From Alphaproteobacteria bacterium (GTDB taxonomy: Bacteria > Pseudomonadota > Alphaproteobacteria > Caulobacterales > Maricaulaceae), in assembly GCA_018222865.1 (NCBI GenBank), contig JAAEZM010000007.1:44577-108576 (forward strand): a stretch of 64,000 bases of DNA, read 5' to 3'. Positions 26,648-38,013 of this stretch are shown here, one piece after another. Numbering within the stretch: position 1 is the first letter of the stretch; every line of letters starts with the position of its first letter. Made by a program: the position numbers and the translations under genes. The notes under the pieces were generated by a model, which was given only the letters and a program-made list of their open reading frames with translations, was not told where the DNA came from and did not search any database.

Positions 26648-28678
26648 ATGCTGAGATCGATATTGTCGTTTTGTACTGGGCTTTTGCTCACGGCTTCGGT
26701 GACGGCACAGGAGCCAGCACCGCAGCGGGACCATTTCGAGGAGCAAGTCGAGCTTCTCCGCGAGCATTTTCGGTGGATTGATGTGGCGGATATGCGGGCC
26801 ATCCGCGGCAGTCTGCGAGCGGCCATCCATGAGGCGGAGAACTGTTCAGCGGGTGAGTGTGATGATTTTGACTGCCCGGCGGCCAATGGATCACTCGCCC
26901 AAGTCGGGGAACTCGCCATGCGTCTTTCGGCGATGGAGAATACCCTCGCCTATATGCACGAGCTGGAGTTGGCTCACCTGCGCAACCTGCACGAAGGGGC
27001 TAATCTGACCGAGGCCGAGGCTGCTTATCAAAACGAAGTGCTTTTCTGGCAGGGTGCGGTGATTACCAGCAGTGCGGCCTTCATCCAGATCGCACTCATT
27101 TTCGGTGATCTCCAGTCTGGATTGATGGCGGACGGCCCCCTTTCCGCGGCGAGCGCGATTGACGAGCTGATACGGGATTCCATCACGCTCTATCAGGACA
27201 TGAACAGCTTTCGCGCCAACGCCTCGCCACGCTTTCGCCAGCGCACGGATGACTTGCTCAACACGATCAACACGCTGACCGATTACAAGTCCAATTTCGA
27301 AAACCTTGCCAATGCCGCAGTTGATGGCGGCATCGGATATTATGGTGACGCGCGCGAGCAGTTGTTTATGGCACTGGGTCGGACCGTCCGAAGCTGGGCG
27401 CTGGAACAACTCGCGATCCGCCAGGCGGAAGTCGCGGCGCTGAATGATGACGCTTTCCGTGAACGCTCCGAAGCCAATGCCTTCGCCACTCGACTGCGCG
27501 GGCTTGGGCTCCAGCGAGAAATGGCTGCAATGATGGCCGAGTATGCCCGTGACCTTCATCACTCACTCGGGCTTTGTGCGCAGAGTAACTGCGCGATCGA
27601 TCCGCCCGCCCTGCCGGACGCGCCTCGCGTTCTCAGGCCCGCTGATCCGACATCGCCCATTAATATGCCTCGCATCGATCACGAGGTCCTTGAACGCAAT
27701 AGTGCCCGGATTCAGAGCATTGGGCTGCAGCTGCCGATCAGCTGGACGCGGCGGCAGTGCGACATTCCCGAACCACCGGAACAAACCCCGCCCTCGCCTG
27801 CCGCGGGGGCGCAAGGCCCCCGCCTCAATGAGGGCCAGATTCTGGAAAACTGCCGCACGCTTCGCAATGTCGGGATCTGCTCGATCGTCACTGAAGACCG
27901 GCGAGACGCGTGTGAAGCCCACGCCTCCATCGCGGTCGCCTCATGCGTCGAGTTACCTCGGGTGGGCGAGCGTCTTGCAGCGGCTGAACCCATGTCACCG
28001 GCTTTCCAGCAAGGCTTGGGAGAGATGTGTCGCGCGACATGCGGCCTCCTCTACGGTTTAGACTATCATCTGGATGCCCAGCGCTATGTGGCGTTGGCGC
28101 AAATCGCTGAGCTGGAGGCCGATCACATTGAGGCTGGCGGCACACTCGTAAACGGTGCCAATGCCGATCCGCTGCGATCGCGCTTGCGCGAGCTGCTCCA
28201 GCAAGCGGCCGCCCGTTTCACCGTCGTCAGCTACAATCCTGCGTCGGATACCTACACCCAATCAGAGGCATTGCCGGAGGGAGACATACTCATCTCGCTG
28301 CAGCCGGGCCAGATGAATGCGCAAGAGCGCGAAGAAGCGGACCGGATCCGCGACCTCATAGAGGCCAATGATACGGATCCAGACTGGCAGCCTCGCAGCG
28401 TGTGGGGAGAAGCGGCGGCGCGGTTCTGGCGCACCTATGGCAATCATCAATTCCTGACCTGCGGAAGCCCGCAGACGGAGACCCGGTTCGCACAGTGTAT
28501 TGCTGGCTGTAGCAATGGCGGGATGGCAAGCTATTCAGCCTGCGCTGTTTCGGCACCGGATATCACGCTGGATCTTGGTCCGGTCCTCTACCCGCCTGGA
28601 GATCCGCGTGGCGAAGCCATCGAACCCTTCAGCGCTCGCGGTGCGCTGGAAGCCGCACGCATGGGCGGCGGGCAGTAG
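26648..28678 (+). CDS. Unrecognised large secreted protein
   Basis: 676 aa from the ATG at 26648, where a signal peptide begins (MLRSILSFCTGLLLTASVTA, cleavage before QEP). The open frame to 26564 overlaps the upstream terminator and is not used. The mature protein is mostly helical and soluble-looking, has about 18-20 Cys, often in close pairs (CSAGECDDFDC, CAQSNC, CRATC), and has a Pro-rich linker near residues 375-395 (PEPPEQTPPSPAAG). Paired Cys suggest periplasmic disulfides. No family was recognised. It lies between flgH and dksA with its own RBS-like GGGGGCAGGG. Confidence 0.65.
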   Translation: MLRSILSFCTGLLLTASVTAQEPAPQRDHFEEQVELLREHFRWIDVADMRAIRGSLRAAIHEAENCSAGECDDFDCPAANGSLAQVGELAMRLSAMENTLAYMHELELAHLRNLHEGANLTEAEAAYQNEVLFWQGAVITSSAAFIQIALIFGDLQSGLMADGPLSAASAIDELIRDSITLYQDMNSFRANASPRFRQRTDDLLNTINTLTDYKSNFENLANAAVDGGIGYYGDAREQLFMALGRTVRSWALEQLAIRQAEVAALNDDAFRERSEANAFATRLRGLGLQREMAAMMAEYARDLHHSLGLCAQSNCAIDPPALPDAPRVLRPADPTSPINMPRIDHEVLERNSARIQSIGLQLPISWTRRQCDIPEPPEQTPPSPAAGAQGPRLNEGQILENCRTLRNVGICSIVTEDRRDACEAHASIAVASCVELPRVGERLAAAEPMSPAFQQGLGEMCRATCGLLYGLDYHLDAQRYVALAQIAELEADHIEAGGTLVNGANADPLRSRLRELLQQAAARFTVVSYNPASDTYTQSEALPEGDILISLQPGQMNAQEREEADRIRDLIEANDTDPDWQPRSVWGEAAARFWRTYGNHQFLTCGSPQTETRFAQCIAGCSNGGMASYSACAVSAPDITLDLGPVLYPPGDPRGEAIEPFSARGALEAARMGGGQ

Positions 28679-28687
28679 TCTGGTTCG

Positions 28688-29116
28688 CTACTCGTCGCGG
28701 TGGACGCGTTCTTTGCGCTCGTGTCGCTCTTGCGCTTCAAGGCTCAGCGTTGCGACCGGGCGGGCGTCGAGACGCGCCAGGGCAATCGGTTCACCGGTTT
28801 CGTCGCAATAACCGTACTCGCCTTCATCGATGCGGCGCAGAGCGCTATCGATCTTGGAGATCAGCTTGCGCTGGCGATCCCGCGCGCGCAATTCCAAGGA
28901 CCGGTCCGTCTCGGTGGAGGCACGATCGGCCAGATCAGGCAGTGCGCCCATATCTTCCTGGAGATTCGAAATCGTCGACTTGCTCTCGCGAAGTATTTCG
29001 TCTTTCCAAGCGTTTAGCTTGCGTCGGAAATACTCCTGTTGACGCTCATTCATGAACGGCTCGTCGTCAGACGGCATATACCCATTGGGCAATTCAATAC
29101 GATTGTCGTCGCTCAT
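28688..29116 (-). CDS. dksA: DksA/TraR family transcription factor (alphaproteobacterial DksA)
   Basis: 142 aa. Coiled-coil region with the DxxDxA-type tip (LPDLADRAS, about 59-67) and a C-terminal block YGYCDETGEPIALARLDARP. Only Cys104 of the four zinc-finger cysteines of E. coli DksA remains; loss of the finger is usual in alphaproteobacteria. It binds the RNA polymerase secondary channel with ppGpp. Located just before fliX, as in several relatives. Confidence 0.9.
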   Translation of the reverse strand: MSDDNRIELPNGYMPSDDEPFMNERQQEYFRRKLNAWKDEILRESKSTISNLQEDMGALPDLADRASTETDRSLELRARDRQRKLISKIDSALRRIDEGEYGYCDETGEPIALARLDARPVATLSLEAQERHERKERVHRDE

Positions 29117-29289
29117 CGCGCTTTCTTCTCAATTTCCGTGGCCCGGCCACACTCCCCCGAAAGCGGTGCGGAGAATATTCAGGCGCAAGCGCCTGTCAAC
29201 GAGACGGCGCTGCTGCAGTGCAAAAAACACTGCTCCATAATGGAACTTGAATGCAGGGAACAGGCCGTAAACGGAAGAAATTCTGCTGA

Positions 29290-29700
29290 TCAGCTCAGCT
29301 TGGCCAGCTCAACGGCAGCACGCGTTTCCACCTCATCGAGAGCCGCTTCGAGCTTGGCATCATTCGTCGCATCTCGGCGCGACTGCAAAAGCTGCATTAA
29401 AGCCTGCAATTTGGCGCGAGGCAGACCGCCCTCAAGCAAAGCGATTTTCAGCTCATCAAGCACATCTAGAAGATCAAAGGCCCGATCAGTGGCTTGCTTG
29501 CGCGCCTCGGTAAAATCACCGACGGATTGCAATGCTAGGATTGCATCGACAGACTGAACCGCGGACGCCGCGCTGGTGGTCGCCGCAGCGCTCGTCTGCG
29601 ACGCCGTTTCTGGCGCGAACTGCTCTCCCCCTGTCCGGGAAACGCCTTTGCGCTTGGACGAGGAGACAGAGGAGGTCGAATTCGGTCCGTAGATCTTCAT
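29290..29700 (-). CDS. fliX: Flagellar assembly regulator FliX
   Basis: 136 aa starting MKIYGPNSTSSV at 29700, as in FliX proteins; the longer frame to 29745 is ignored. The C-terminal region about 55-130 (FTEARKQATDRAFDLLDVLDE) matches FliX. In Caulobacter FliX couples basal-body assembly to FlbD activity at sigma-54 promoters. It is divergent from flgI. Confidence 0.92.
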   Translation of the reverse strand: MKIYGPNSTSSVSSSKRKGVSRTGGEQFAPETASQTSAAATTSAASAVQSVDAILALQSVGDFTEARKQATDRAFDLLDVLDELKIALLEGGLPRAKLQALMQLLQSRRDATNDAKLEAALDEVETRAAVELAKLS

Positions 29701-29776
29701 ATCGAGAATCACAAATCTTGTTAGCGCATTAACCAATGCGCTCACGCCATTAACAGATACTTAAAGCTACCCGATC

Positions 29777-29799
29777 ACCCGGCAAATTCTACCCGGCAA
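29777..29799. promoter_or_regulatory. Candidate FlbD (ftr-like) sites upstream of flgI
   Basis: Two direct copies of ACCCGGCAA start at 29777 and 29791, 14 bp apart. They lie 100 bp upstream of the sigma-54 promoter at 29899, in the gap between fliX and flgI. Confidence 0.55.
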
Positions 29800-29898
29800 G
29801 CCCTGAGACGGGTCGGATTTACCCCCTAACCACCCCACGCCACCATAGCTAAGCTATTGTTATTATGCGTATTTAATTATGAAGGCCCACGCTTTTTC

Positions 29899-29914
29899 TG
29901 GCACGCCATTCGCA
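29899..29914 (+). promoter_or_regulatory. Sigma-54 promoter of flgI-flgJ
   Basis: TGGCACGCCATTCGCA has the GG-N10-GC spacing and a perfect TGGCAC -24 element. It lies 35 bp before the flgI ATG. Confidence 0.8.
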
Positions 29915-29949
29915 ACGGGCTTTTCGGATAAAGTCCGGAGACCCGCAAA

Positions 29950-31083
29950 ATGCGCAAGACCCTTATCGCCAGCTTCATTACCGCAATGGCCGCCTTCATG
30001 ACTGCCATGCCCGTCCATGCTTCCTCGCGGATCAAGGACATGGTCGAAGTCGAGGATGTGCGCGACAACCATCTGGTCGGATACGGTCTGGTGGTCGGTC
30101 TCAACGGAACAGGCGACAGCCTGCGAAATGCCAGCTTCACCAATCAGTCGCTGAATGCGATGCTTGAACAGTTCAACGTCAACACTCGCGACGCCAACCT
30201 CAACACCCGCAATGTTGCGGCTGTGATGGTGACCGCCAGCCTGCCGGCCTTCTCCTCGCAAGGCAGCCGTATTGATGTGACGGTCTCGGCTCTTGGTGAT
30301 GCGTCGTCCTTGCAGGGCGGCACGCTTGTCGCCACGCCGCTTTTCGATGGCAGCGGTCGTGCCTGGGCCGTGGCTCAGGGCTCCATGACTGTTGGCGGAT
30401 TTGCAGCGGAAGGTGATGGCGCCTCTATTACGCGCGGCGTGCCCACTGCCGGCCGCATTGCAAATGGCGGTACGGTTGAAAACCCCTTCGCCGGCACAGG
30501 CATCGAACCTTGGGCCGATATTGCCAATCGCGCCTCCCTGCGGCTGTCTCTGCGCAATCCGGATTTCACGACAGCCCGCCGCATGGCGAACGCCATTAAT
30601 GCTTTCATCGGGACGGAGGCCGCCCGCGCGCTTGACCCTGGTGCTGTCGAGCTCACACGCCCCGAGAGCTTTCAGGGGGATATGATCGACCTTCTGGCTG
30701 AAGTTGAGCAATTGCGCGTGCAAGCAGACCTGCCCGCGCGCGTCGTTATTGACGAGAACACTGGCACGATCGTCATGGGCGAGAATGTCCGCGTCTCGAC
30801 CGTTGCCATCGCTCAGGGCAATCTGACGATCACGGTCACGGAAAGCCCGATCGCCAGCCAGCCTGGCGCCTTCGCCGAAGGCGGCCAGACGGAAGTCCTC
30901 GAGCGCACAGACATCACTGTTGAAGAAGACATGATGCAGCTCGGCGTTCTTGAAGAGACGGTGTCCCTCGCCGAGCTCGTAGAAGGCCTCAACGCTCTTG
31001 GCGTCAGCCCGCGCGACATGATCACCATTCTTCAGGCGATCAAAGCTGCCGGCGCGCTTCAGGCTGATATCGAGGTGCTCTGA
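29950..31083 (+). CDS. flgI: Flagellar P-ring protein FlgI
   Basis: 377 aa with a signal peptide (cleavage near PVHASS, residue 25). Conserved FlgI motifs include YGLVVGLNGTGDS, NTRNVAAVMVTA and GVSPRDMITILQAIKAAGAL at the C-terminus. Forms the periplasmic bushing of the rod. Its stop overlaps the flgJ start by one base. Confidence 0.97.
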   Translation: MRKTLIASFITAMAAFMTAMPVHASSRIKDMVEVEDVRDNHLVGYGLVVGLNGTGDSLRNASFTNQSLNAMLEQFNVNTRDANLNTRNVAAVMVTASLPAFSSQGSRIDVTVSALGDASSLQGGTLVATPLFDGSGRAWAVAQGSMTVGGFAAEGDGASITRGVPTAGRIANGGTVENPFAGTGIEPWADIANRASLRLSLRNPDFTTARRMANAINAFIGTEAARALDPGAVELTRPESFQGDMIDLLAEVEQLRVQADLPARVVIDENTGTIVMGENVRVSTVAIAQGNLTITVTESPIASQPGAFAEGGQTEVLERTDITVEEDMMQLGVLEETVSLAELVEGLNALGVSPRDMITILQAIKAAGALQADIEVL

Positions 31084-31415
31084 TGGATAACCTGCTCGAC
31101 CTTCAAATGAGCAATGCCATTACGGCATCCAGCAGTAGCGACGCCACACCGCGCACGGGTCAGGTCCGCACTGCAGAAGAAGCAGCCGCTGTCGCGGAGG
31201 AATTTGAAGGCTTCTTCCTGTCGCAGATGATCCAGGCGATGTTTTCCAATGTCGGGAATGAAAACCCGTTTGGTGGCGGCGCCGGAGAGAGAGCCTTTCG
31301 CGGGCTCTTGCATGAAGAATACGCCAAGGTCATGGCTGAAGCTGGCGGGCTGGGACTGTCAGACAGGCTGACCGCGGAAATCTTGAGCTATCAGCAAGCC
31401 GGGAGAGATGTCTGA
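31083..31415 (+). CDS. flgJ: Rod-binding protein FlgJ (rod-binding domain only)
   Basis: 110 aa. Residues about 35-105 match the rod-binding domain (EEFEGFFLSQMIQAMFSN, LHEEYAKVMAEAGGLGLSD). The muramidase half of enterobacterial FlgJ is absent, as is usual in alphaproteobacteria, so a separate lytic enzyme must open the wall. TGATG overlap with flgI; the next gene starts on its last base. Confidence 0.9.
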   Translation: MDNLLDLQMSNAITASSSSDATPRTGQVRTAEEAAAVAEEFEGFFLSQMIQAMFSNVGNENPFGGGAGERAFRGLLHEEYAKVMAEAGGLGLSDRLTAEILSYQQAGRDV

Positions 31416-31861
31416 TGAGCGAATTGGCTGCACGCAATGGCGCGGAGCGCGCCCAGGCCCTGCTACAATTGACCCAACGCCTGACGGGTCTGATCGAGCA
31501 GGAAACCAACCTGTTCAACGCCCGCAAACCACAAGACGCGATGGGGCTTCAGGATGAGAAATCCAAGCTTGCCTCTATCTATCGCACGGAAGTGGCTCGC
31601 GCTCGGCAGGAGCCGCAACGGTTTGATGGCGCACCAGAGAATATCAAGGCGGCGCTTCGCAAAGCGACGGAGGGGTTTCACGCCGCCTTGCGCGAAAATG
31701 GTCGCGCTGTTGGCGCGCTGAAAACCATCACCGAAGGCGTGGTAAAAGCCATTGCCGACGAAGCGGCGCGTCAGCGTACAGCTGGCGGCGGCTATGGCCC
31801 GGGCGCCCATCAGCGCGGTCCAGGCGGCAGCATGAATATCGCGGTCAATCAGACGGCCTGA
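31415..31861 (+). CDS. FlgN-like flagellar protein (FlbY-type)
   Basis: 148 aa, entirely helical in character, with a first helix LLQLTQRLTGLIEQETNLF like FlgN export chaperones and a Gly-rich tail (GGGYGPGAHQRGPGG). Starts on the stop of flgJ (TGATG). Caulobacter has a gene called flbY at this place; the assignment rests on position and helical pattern, not on a strong motif. Confidence 0.65.
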   Translation: MSELAARNGAERAQALLQLTQRLTGLIEQETNLFNARKPQDAMGLQDEKSKLASIYRTEVARARQEPQRFDGAPENIKAALRKATEGFHAALRENGRAVGALKTITEGVVKAIADEAARQRTAGGGYGPGAHQRGPGGSMNIAVNQTA

Positions 31862-31889
31862 TCCGTCTATTGCGGCTCACCGCGGCAAA

Positions 31890-31917
31890 AGGGCTCCGCT
31901 CAGCGGAGCCCTTTTTC
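31890..31917 (+). terminator. Rho-independent terminator after the flgI operon
   Basis: The stem GGGCTCCGC / GCGGAGCCC with a TCA loop is followed by TTTTT. It lies between the flgI operon and the convergent flaEY gene. Flanking A residues may allow use from both sides. Confidence 0.9.
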
Positions 31918-31948
31918 ATGCCCGGCTTTTAAAAGCCACAACCATCAA

Positions 31949-34708
31949 TCAGAAGAAGAGCGCACCATTGGTCGCCGGCGCGGAATTCAGGCGCGCAAGA
32001 CCAGCCTGATAATTTGCCAGCTGGGCGTTGTAATAGGCCGGAACGGTTCCACCGGTCTTGCCGCGCTGATTGCCCTTGAGCAATTCCTTCAGCGCCGGAT
32101 CCATGGTGATGTCGCGATAAGCTCGCTGGACGATCGACATGGCCGCTTGCAAGGATTCTAGAGCTGCAGCCGCCTTATCCTCATCGAACAGGTCAATCTC
32201 TGCCGGCAAGTCCATGGCAAAAAGCGGCGGCCCATCAACAGACTTGTCGTCATCATCCAGCAGTGAGCCATTATTGACGATGGCGCCAGGCTTCATGCCC
32301 AAAGCCGAAAGAAGATCGCGACCTTCCGCACCAGAGAACAACTCAATCGTATGATCTTCCGCCGCCTTAATCCGAAGCATGTCGCCCTCAGTCGAGCGAC
32401 GGACATCGGCGGCCCCATCCAGTACGAGCACGGCATTAATCTCGAAGGTCAATGAGCGCATTGTATCGCCGGCATCAATCTCAATCTTCCTGCGGCGCCC
32501 ACCATCAACAGAGATATAGAAATGATCACCCTCGCGCGCTGCGCTGCGGTCCGTGACCACGCGCGTATCCGAATAGGTCAACTTGCCCGTGGGCAGGCCA
32601 AGCGCATCGAGAATACTGTCATCCTGAGCGCCGACGACGACGCTCTTGGCTTCCGACACGCCGCCGCGGCCAGAAATCTGGGTATTCCACTCCACCGTGC
32701 CGGTCGCGCCATCAATCCGCGAGATAAAGGCATCGCGCTCGCCAATCGATGTCACACCATCGAGCTCACCGGATGTCTTGCCGGCCACATAGACCTTGCC
32801 GTCATGGATGGCGACCGAGTTCGCGGTCTCATCATCATCAGAGCCAATGAAGGTCGTGTAGTCGATATTCGCGCTCGCGCCATCGCTAAGCTTGACGAGA
32901 AATGCATCGCGCACCCCGCCGCTATAAGCGGTCAAAGGCGCACTCGGCGCAAAGGAACTGCCGGCAGAGCCGGTAAGGAAAATATCGGTTCCGCTGACGG
33001 CCACATCACCAATCCGGCCATCTTCAAGCGATCCCAGATTCTGCTCCCACACCGCCGCACTTGTCCCGTCCGCACTATCGTACTTGCGGATAACCGCATT
33101 GCCATCTTCTGCCCCTGCGATGATCAGAGCACCATCATCGGCAATCGAGAGGGCATCAATGGTTTCATCGCCGCTGGAACCGACGCGCCGGGTGTAGAGC
33201 GTGTTACCTGCGCTATCGAGGGCGCGAACATAGCCATCGGACAATCCACCGGCGTGAGCGGTGTCTCCGATTGCGGCATCGGTCTTACCGCCGACAAAAA
33301 TACTTCCATCCGCACCAACGGCCACGGCGGTCGCGGTATCTGTTCCGGTTCCACCGAAACGTTCGAGCCATTGCTCAACCCCGGCCGCACTGTATTTGGC
33401 AACGAAGACATCACTTTTGCCAACATCCAGGGTTTCGCCGAGATCGCCGGTGACATTACCGGCAATCACCACGCTTCCGTCGCTGTCCACAGCGATACTC
33501 GTGCCCGCTGCATCATTCGCAGCACCCAGCACGCGGCTCCACACCCTATTCCCAAGGCTGTCATACTTGGCGAGAACAAGATCCTGTTCGCCTTTTAGCA
33601 CCTGCTCATCGACAGAGGACGAGGTTTGTCCGACCACATATAGCCCGCCGTCAGATGCTGCGGCGCTGGCATGAATTTCCAGAGGGTTGGTTTCCGTTTT
33701 CGTGCGGGTTTCGCCATCGGTAGATCCGACAACATCAACCTCACTTGTCGTGGGATCCGCATCGAAACGGCGCGTCACACCAAATGTGGGCGAGCCGGAC
33801 GCGACGTCAGTCAACTTGGCGATCTGGCCGCCAGCCGTTTCATTGATCCCGGAGACGCCGGCGAAATAGACCGCAGGCTCGGCACTTGCGGCGGAAAAGC
33901 TGATGCTCTCCGTGGAAACGCCCTTGATCAAGAAGCCGTAATCATCACCTGGGATCACGCCAACATCGTTCTCTTCACCAATCTTGGTGCGCTCGAAGCG
34001 CGTCACCATGCTCGCGGCTTCAAGCTCAGAGTTTATGTGAGCGACAATGTTATCGAGATTCCGCGGCGTAGCGCCCATATCAGCAAGATTGATCGCGATA
34101 TCGGTGGTGATGCCGCTCTTGGTGATAGAGACGTTAAACTGCACATCGCCTGTCAGGCTGGCGACTTCTGCATCGAATGCGCCGGAATGGATGGTTCCGG
34201 TCTTGAATTGTGAAAGCCCGCGCGAGATCGCAACCTCGCTTTCCATTTTGGAGAGCTCTTCCCCCTTGAGAAGATTCACACTCTCAAGGTTCATTCCGTC
34301 GAAATAGCTGTCGAACTGATTGAGGCCGTTCTCAAACCGGGCTTGCAAGAAATTACGGCGGGTATCTGTCGTCGTCTTGTCGGCGGCTTCCTCTGCGAGC
34401 GAAGCCAGACGCTTCAGGCCCTGATGCAGTGAAAACAAAGCCTTGTGATCATCATCAGCTTCAAGGTCAGAGAATTCGCGACTTGGGTTTTCGAAGAATG
34501 TGCCACTCGCAAGAACCTTGCGGCGCATATCCTCAAGGCTCTGAACCTCGCCGGTCCGCACATCCCAGGGCGGCAATACATCCGCCGAGGCGCTCGAGCG
34601 CGATTGTGCCAGGCCGCTTGACGACGACAAGCTGGACGCGACGGACGCGTTGATCCGCGAGTTGTACCAACCCGACAGAAAGCTCATATCCAGACTTGTG
34701 ATGGTCAC
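31949..34708 (-). CDS. flaEY: FlaEY-like protein: flagellin-like ends around a beta-propeller
   Basis: 919 aa with a GTG start at 34708 (AAGGA eight bases upstream); the in-frame ATGs at 34738 and 34687 are alternatives. The first roughly 230 residues are helical and flagellin/hook-associated-like (QARFENGLNQFDSYFDGMNL). About residues 340-680 hold five or six SBBP-type propeller repeats (DVFVAKYSAAGVEQW, DGSIFVGGKT and variants). The C-terminus returns to a helical filament-type tail (YNAQLANYQAGLARLN). Caulobacter FlaEY is described as a regulatory protein affecting flagellin synthesis. The name rests on family memory and the flagellin-rich context. Confidence 0.68.
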   Translation of the reverse strand: MTITSLDMSFLSGWYNSRINASVASSLSSSSGLAQSRSSASADVLPPWDVRTGEVQSLEDMRRKVLASGTFFENPSREFSDLEADDDHKALFSLHQGLKRLASLAEEAADKTTTDTRRNFLQARFENGLNQFDSYFDGMNLESVNLLKGEELSKMESEVAISRGLSQFKTGTIHSGAFDAEVASLTGDVQFNVSITKSGITTDIAINLADMGATPRNLDNIVAHINSELEAASMVTRFERTKIGEENDVGVIPGDDYGFLIKGVSTESISFSAASAEPAVYFAGVSGINETAGGQIAKLTDVASGSPTFGVTRRFDADPTTSEVDVVGSTDGETRTKTETNPLEIHASAAASDGGLYVVGQTSSSVDEQVLKGEQDLVLAKYDSLGNRVWSRVLGAANDAAGTSIAVDSDGSVVIAGNVTGDLGETLDVGKSDVFVAKYSAAGVEQWLERFGGTGTDTATAVAVGADGSIFVGGKTDAAIGDTAHAGGLSDGYVRALDSAGNTLYTRRVGSSGDETIDALSIADDGALIIAGAEDGNAVIRKYDSADGTSAAVWEQNLGSLEDGRIGDVAVSGTDIFLTGSAGSSFAPSAPLTAYSGGVRDAFLVKLSDGASANIDYTTFIGSDDDETANSVAIHDGKVYVAGKTSGELDGVTSIGERDAFISRIDGATGTVEWNTQISGRGGVSEAKSVVVGAQDDSILDALGLPTGKLTYSDTRVVTDRSAAREGDHFYISVDGGRRRKIEIDAGDTMRSLTFEINAVLVLDGAADVRRSTEGDMLRIKAAEDHTIELFSGAEGRDLLSALGMKPGAIVNNGSLLDDDDKSVDGPPLFAMDLPAEIDLFDEDKAAAALESLQAAMSIVQRAYRDITMDPALKELLKGNQRGKTGGTVPAYYNAQLANYQAGLARLNSAPATNGALFF

Positions 34709-34790
34709 ACCGCGAATCCTTCCAGATCGAGGATCCACTTTCTATTAAGAATCCCAAGAAAGGGTTTCCAATCAGCGTTAATGAAAAGCT

Positions 34791-35576
34791 CTAAGCAGCA
34801 ATATTCAATGACGCGACAGCGGTTTCGACATCCGCGCTTAACTCGATCACCGGTGCAGCCTTGCCCCCCTCAACAGGGCGCGAACGCGTCAGATCCGGTC
34901 GACGCAGGCAAAGCGCTGCAAGCTCAGCTGCAGACATGGTCGCTGCTCGTTCGCCCACCTCGTCATAAATGGCCTGGCAAAGATCCAGGCTCTCCGCGTC
35001 AGAAATGTGCCAGTCGAGTGCCTCAAGACCACCGCCGGGTCCGCGCAGATTGGCTTTGTGCAAGAGCGCGTGCTCTCGCATCCAGCGCGTCACGCTGGCG
35101 CGTTCATCCCCATCCCGCGCGACGCGATCAGCCTCAGCCAGCAAAAGCGAAGAGAAGACCGAGCATTCCAACCCAGCTGGGAAGAGCCGTGGCAAGTCAT
35201 TACAAGCGAAGTCAGCACGACTATCACGAAACAGGTTCAGCACGCGGCCGCAAATCTGCGGATCAATAAACGGGTTTGATGCGCTAATGCTGACAACCGT
35301 CTCGACACCGAAATCCTCAGCCGCATGCGTGCAATTGGCCAGCAAATCTTCGCCAGGCCCTACGCTGAGCAAATGACCGTGTCGCAGAATCTCGAGTGCC
35401 AGCTGAGTATCAGCCTCGCTGTCTGGAATGGCGCAAATCACCTGATCGACGCCCGGAATTTCGGCACATCGATCAAGCGTTCGGATCAACACCGTCTTGG
35501 AGCCGAGTTCCTGGAGGATGAGAGCCTCGTCATACCGAGATGGTGTCCTTGCCTGGACTATCGCCGCCGTCGTCAT
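34791..35576 (-). CDS. SpsF/PseF-like cytidylyltransferase with altered nucleotide loop
   Basis: 261 aa from the ATG at 35576, which has GAGGG upstream; the longer frame to 35633 adds residues that do not belong to the fold. It resembles CMP-sugar cytidylyltransferases (TAAIVQART at the start, VVSISASNPFIDPQICGRVL in the middle). The normal loop QARxxSxRLPxK is changed to ARTPSRYDEALIL, so the usual Arg-Leu-Pro-x-Lys is missing. It may be divergent or inactive. Divergent from pseB across 122 bp. Confidence 0.68.
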   Translation of the reverse strand: MTTAAIVQARTPSRYDEALILQELGSKTVLIRTLDRCAEIPGVDQVICAIPDSEADTQLALEILRHGHLLSVGPGEDLLANCTHAAEDFGVETVVSISASNPFIDPQICGRVLNLFRDSRADFACNDLPRLFPAGLECSVFSSLLLAEADRVARDGDERASVTRWMREHALLHKANLRGPGGGLEALDWHISDAESLDLCQAIYDEVGERAATMSAAELAALCLRRPDLTRSRPVEGGKAAPVIELSADVETAVASLNIAA

Positions 35577-35689
35577 TGCCAGCCCTCGCGCCGCGCTTGA
35601 TAATGGTAGTCTCAAAAACCATGCGCTTCGCATCCTAACGCCCCGTTAACCCAAGCAGCAGAGCGTCTGGTCATCCTGCCAATTCGTGA

Positions 35690-37911
<2,222 letters not shown>

Positions 37912-37957
37912 GCCTGCCTCCGTCTTTCATTGGCGATCATGCGACGAGTCGCGCAAA

Positions 37958-37984
37958 CAGAAACGGCTCCCCGAAGGGAGCCGC
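37958..37984 (-). terminator. Terminator hairpin after flagellin 3
   Basis: On the minus strand CGGCTCCC-TTCG-GGGAGCCG is followed by TTTCTGTTT. It lies just after the flagellin stop at 38014 and before pseC. Confidence 0.75.
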
Positions 37985-38013
37985 ATCCGTGGTGGTGGAG
38001 CGGGTATTCAGGG

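Noticed and set aside
32522..33598. 358-aa open frame on the plus strand
   Set aside because: Antisense to the beta-propeller part of flaEY; repeats there keep the opposite frame open by chance.
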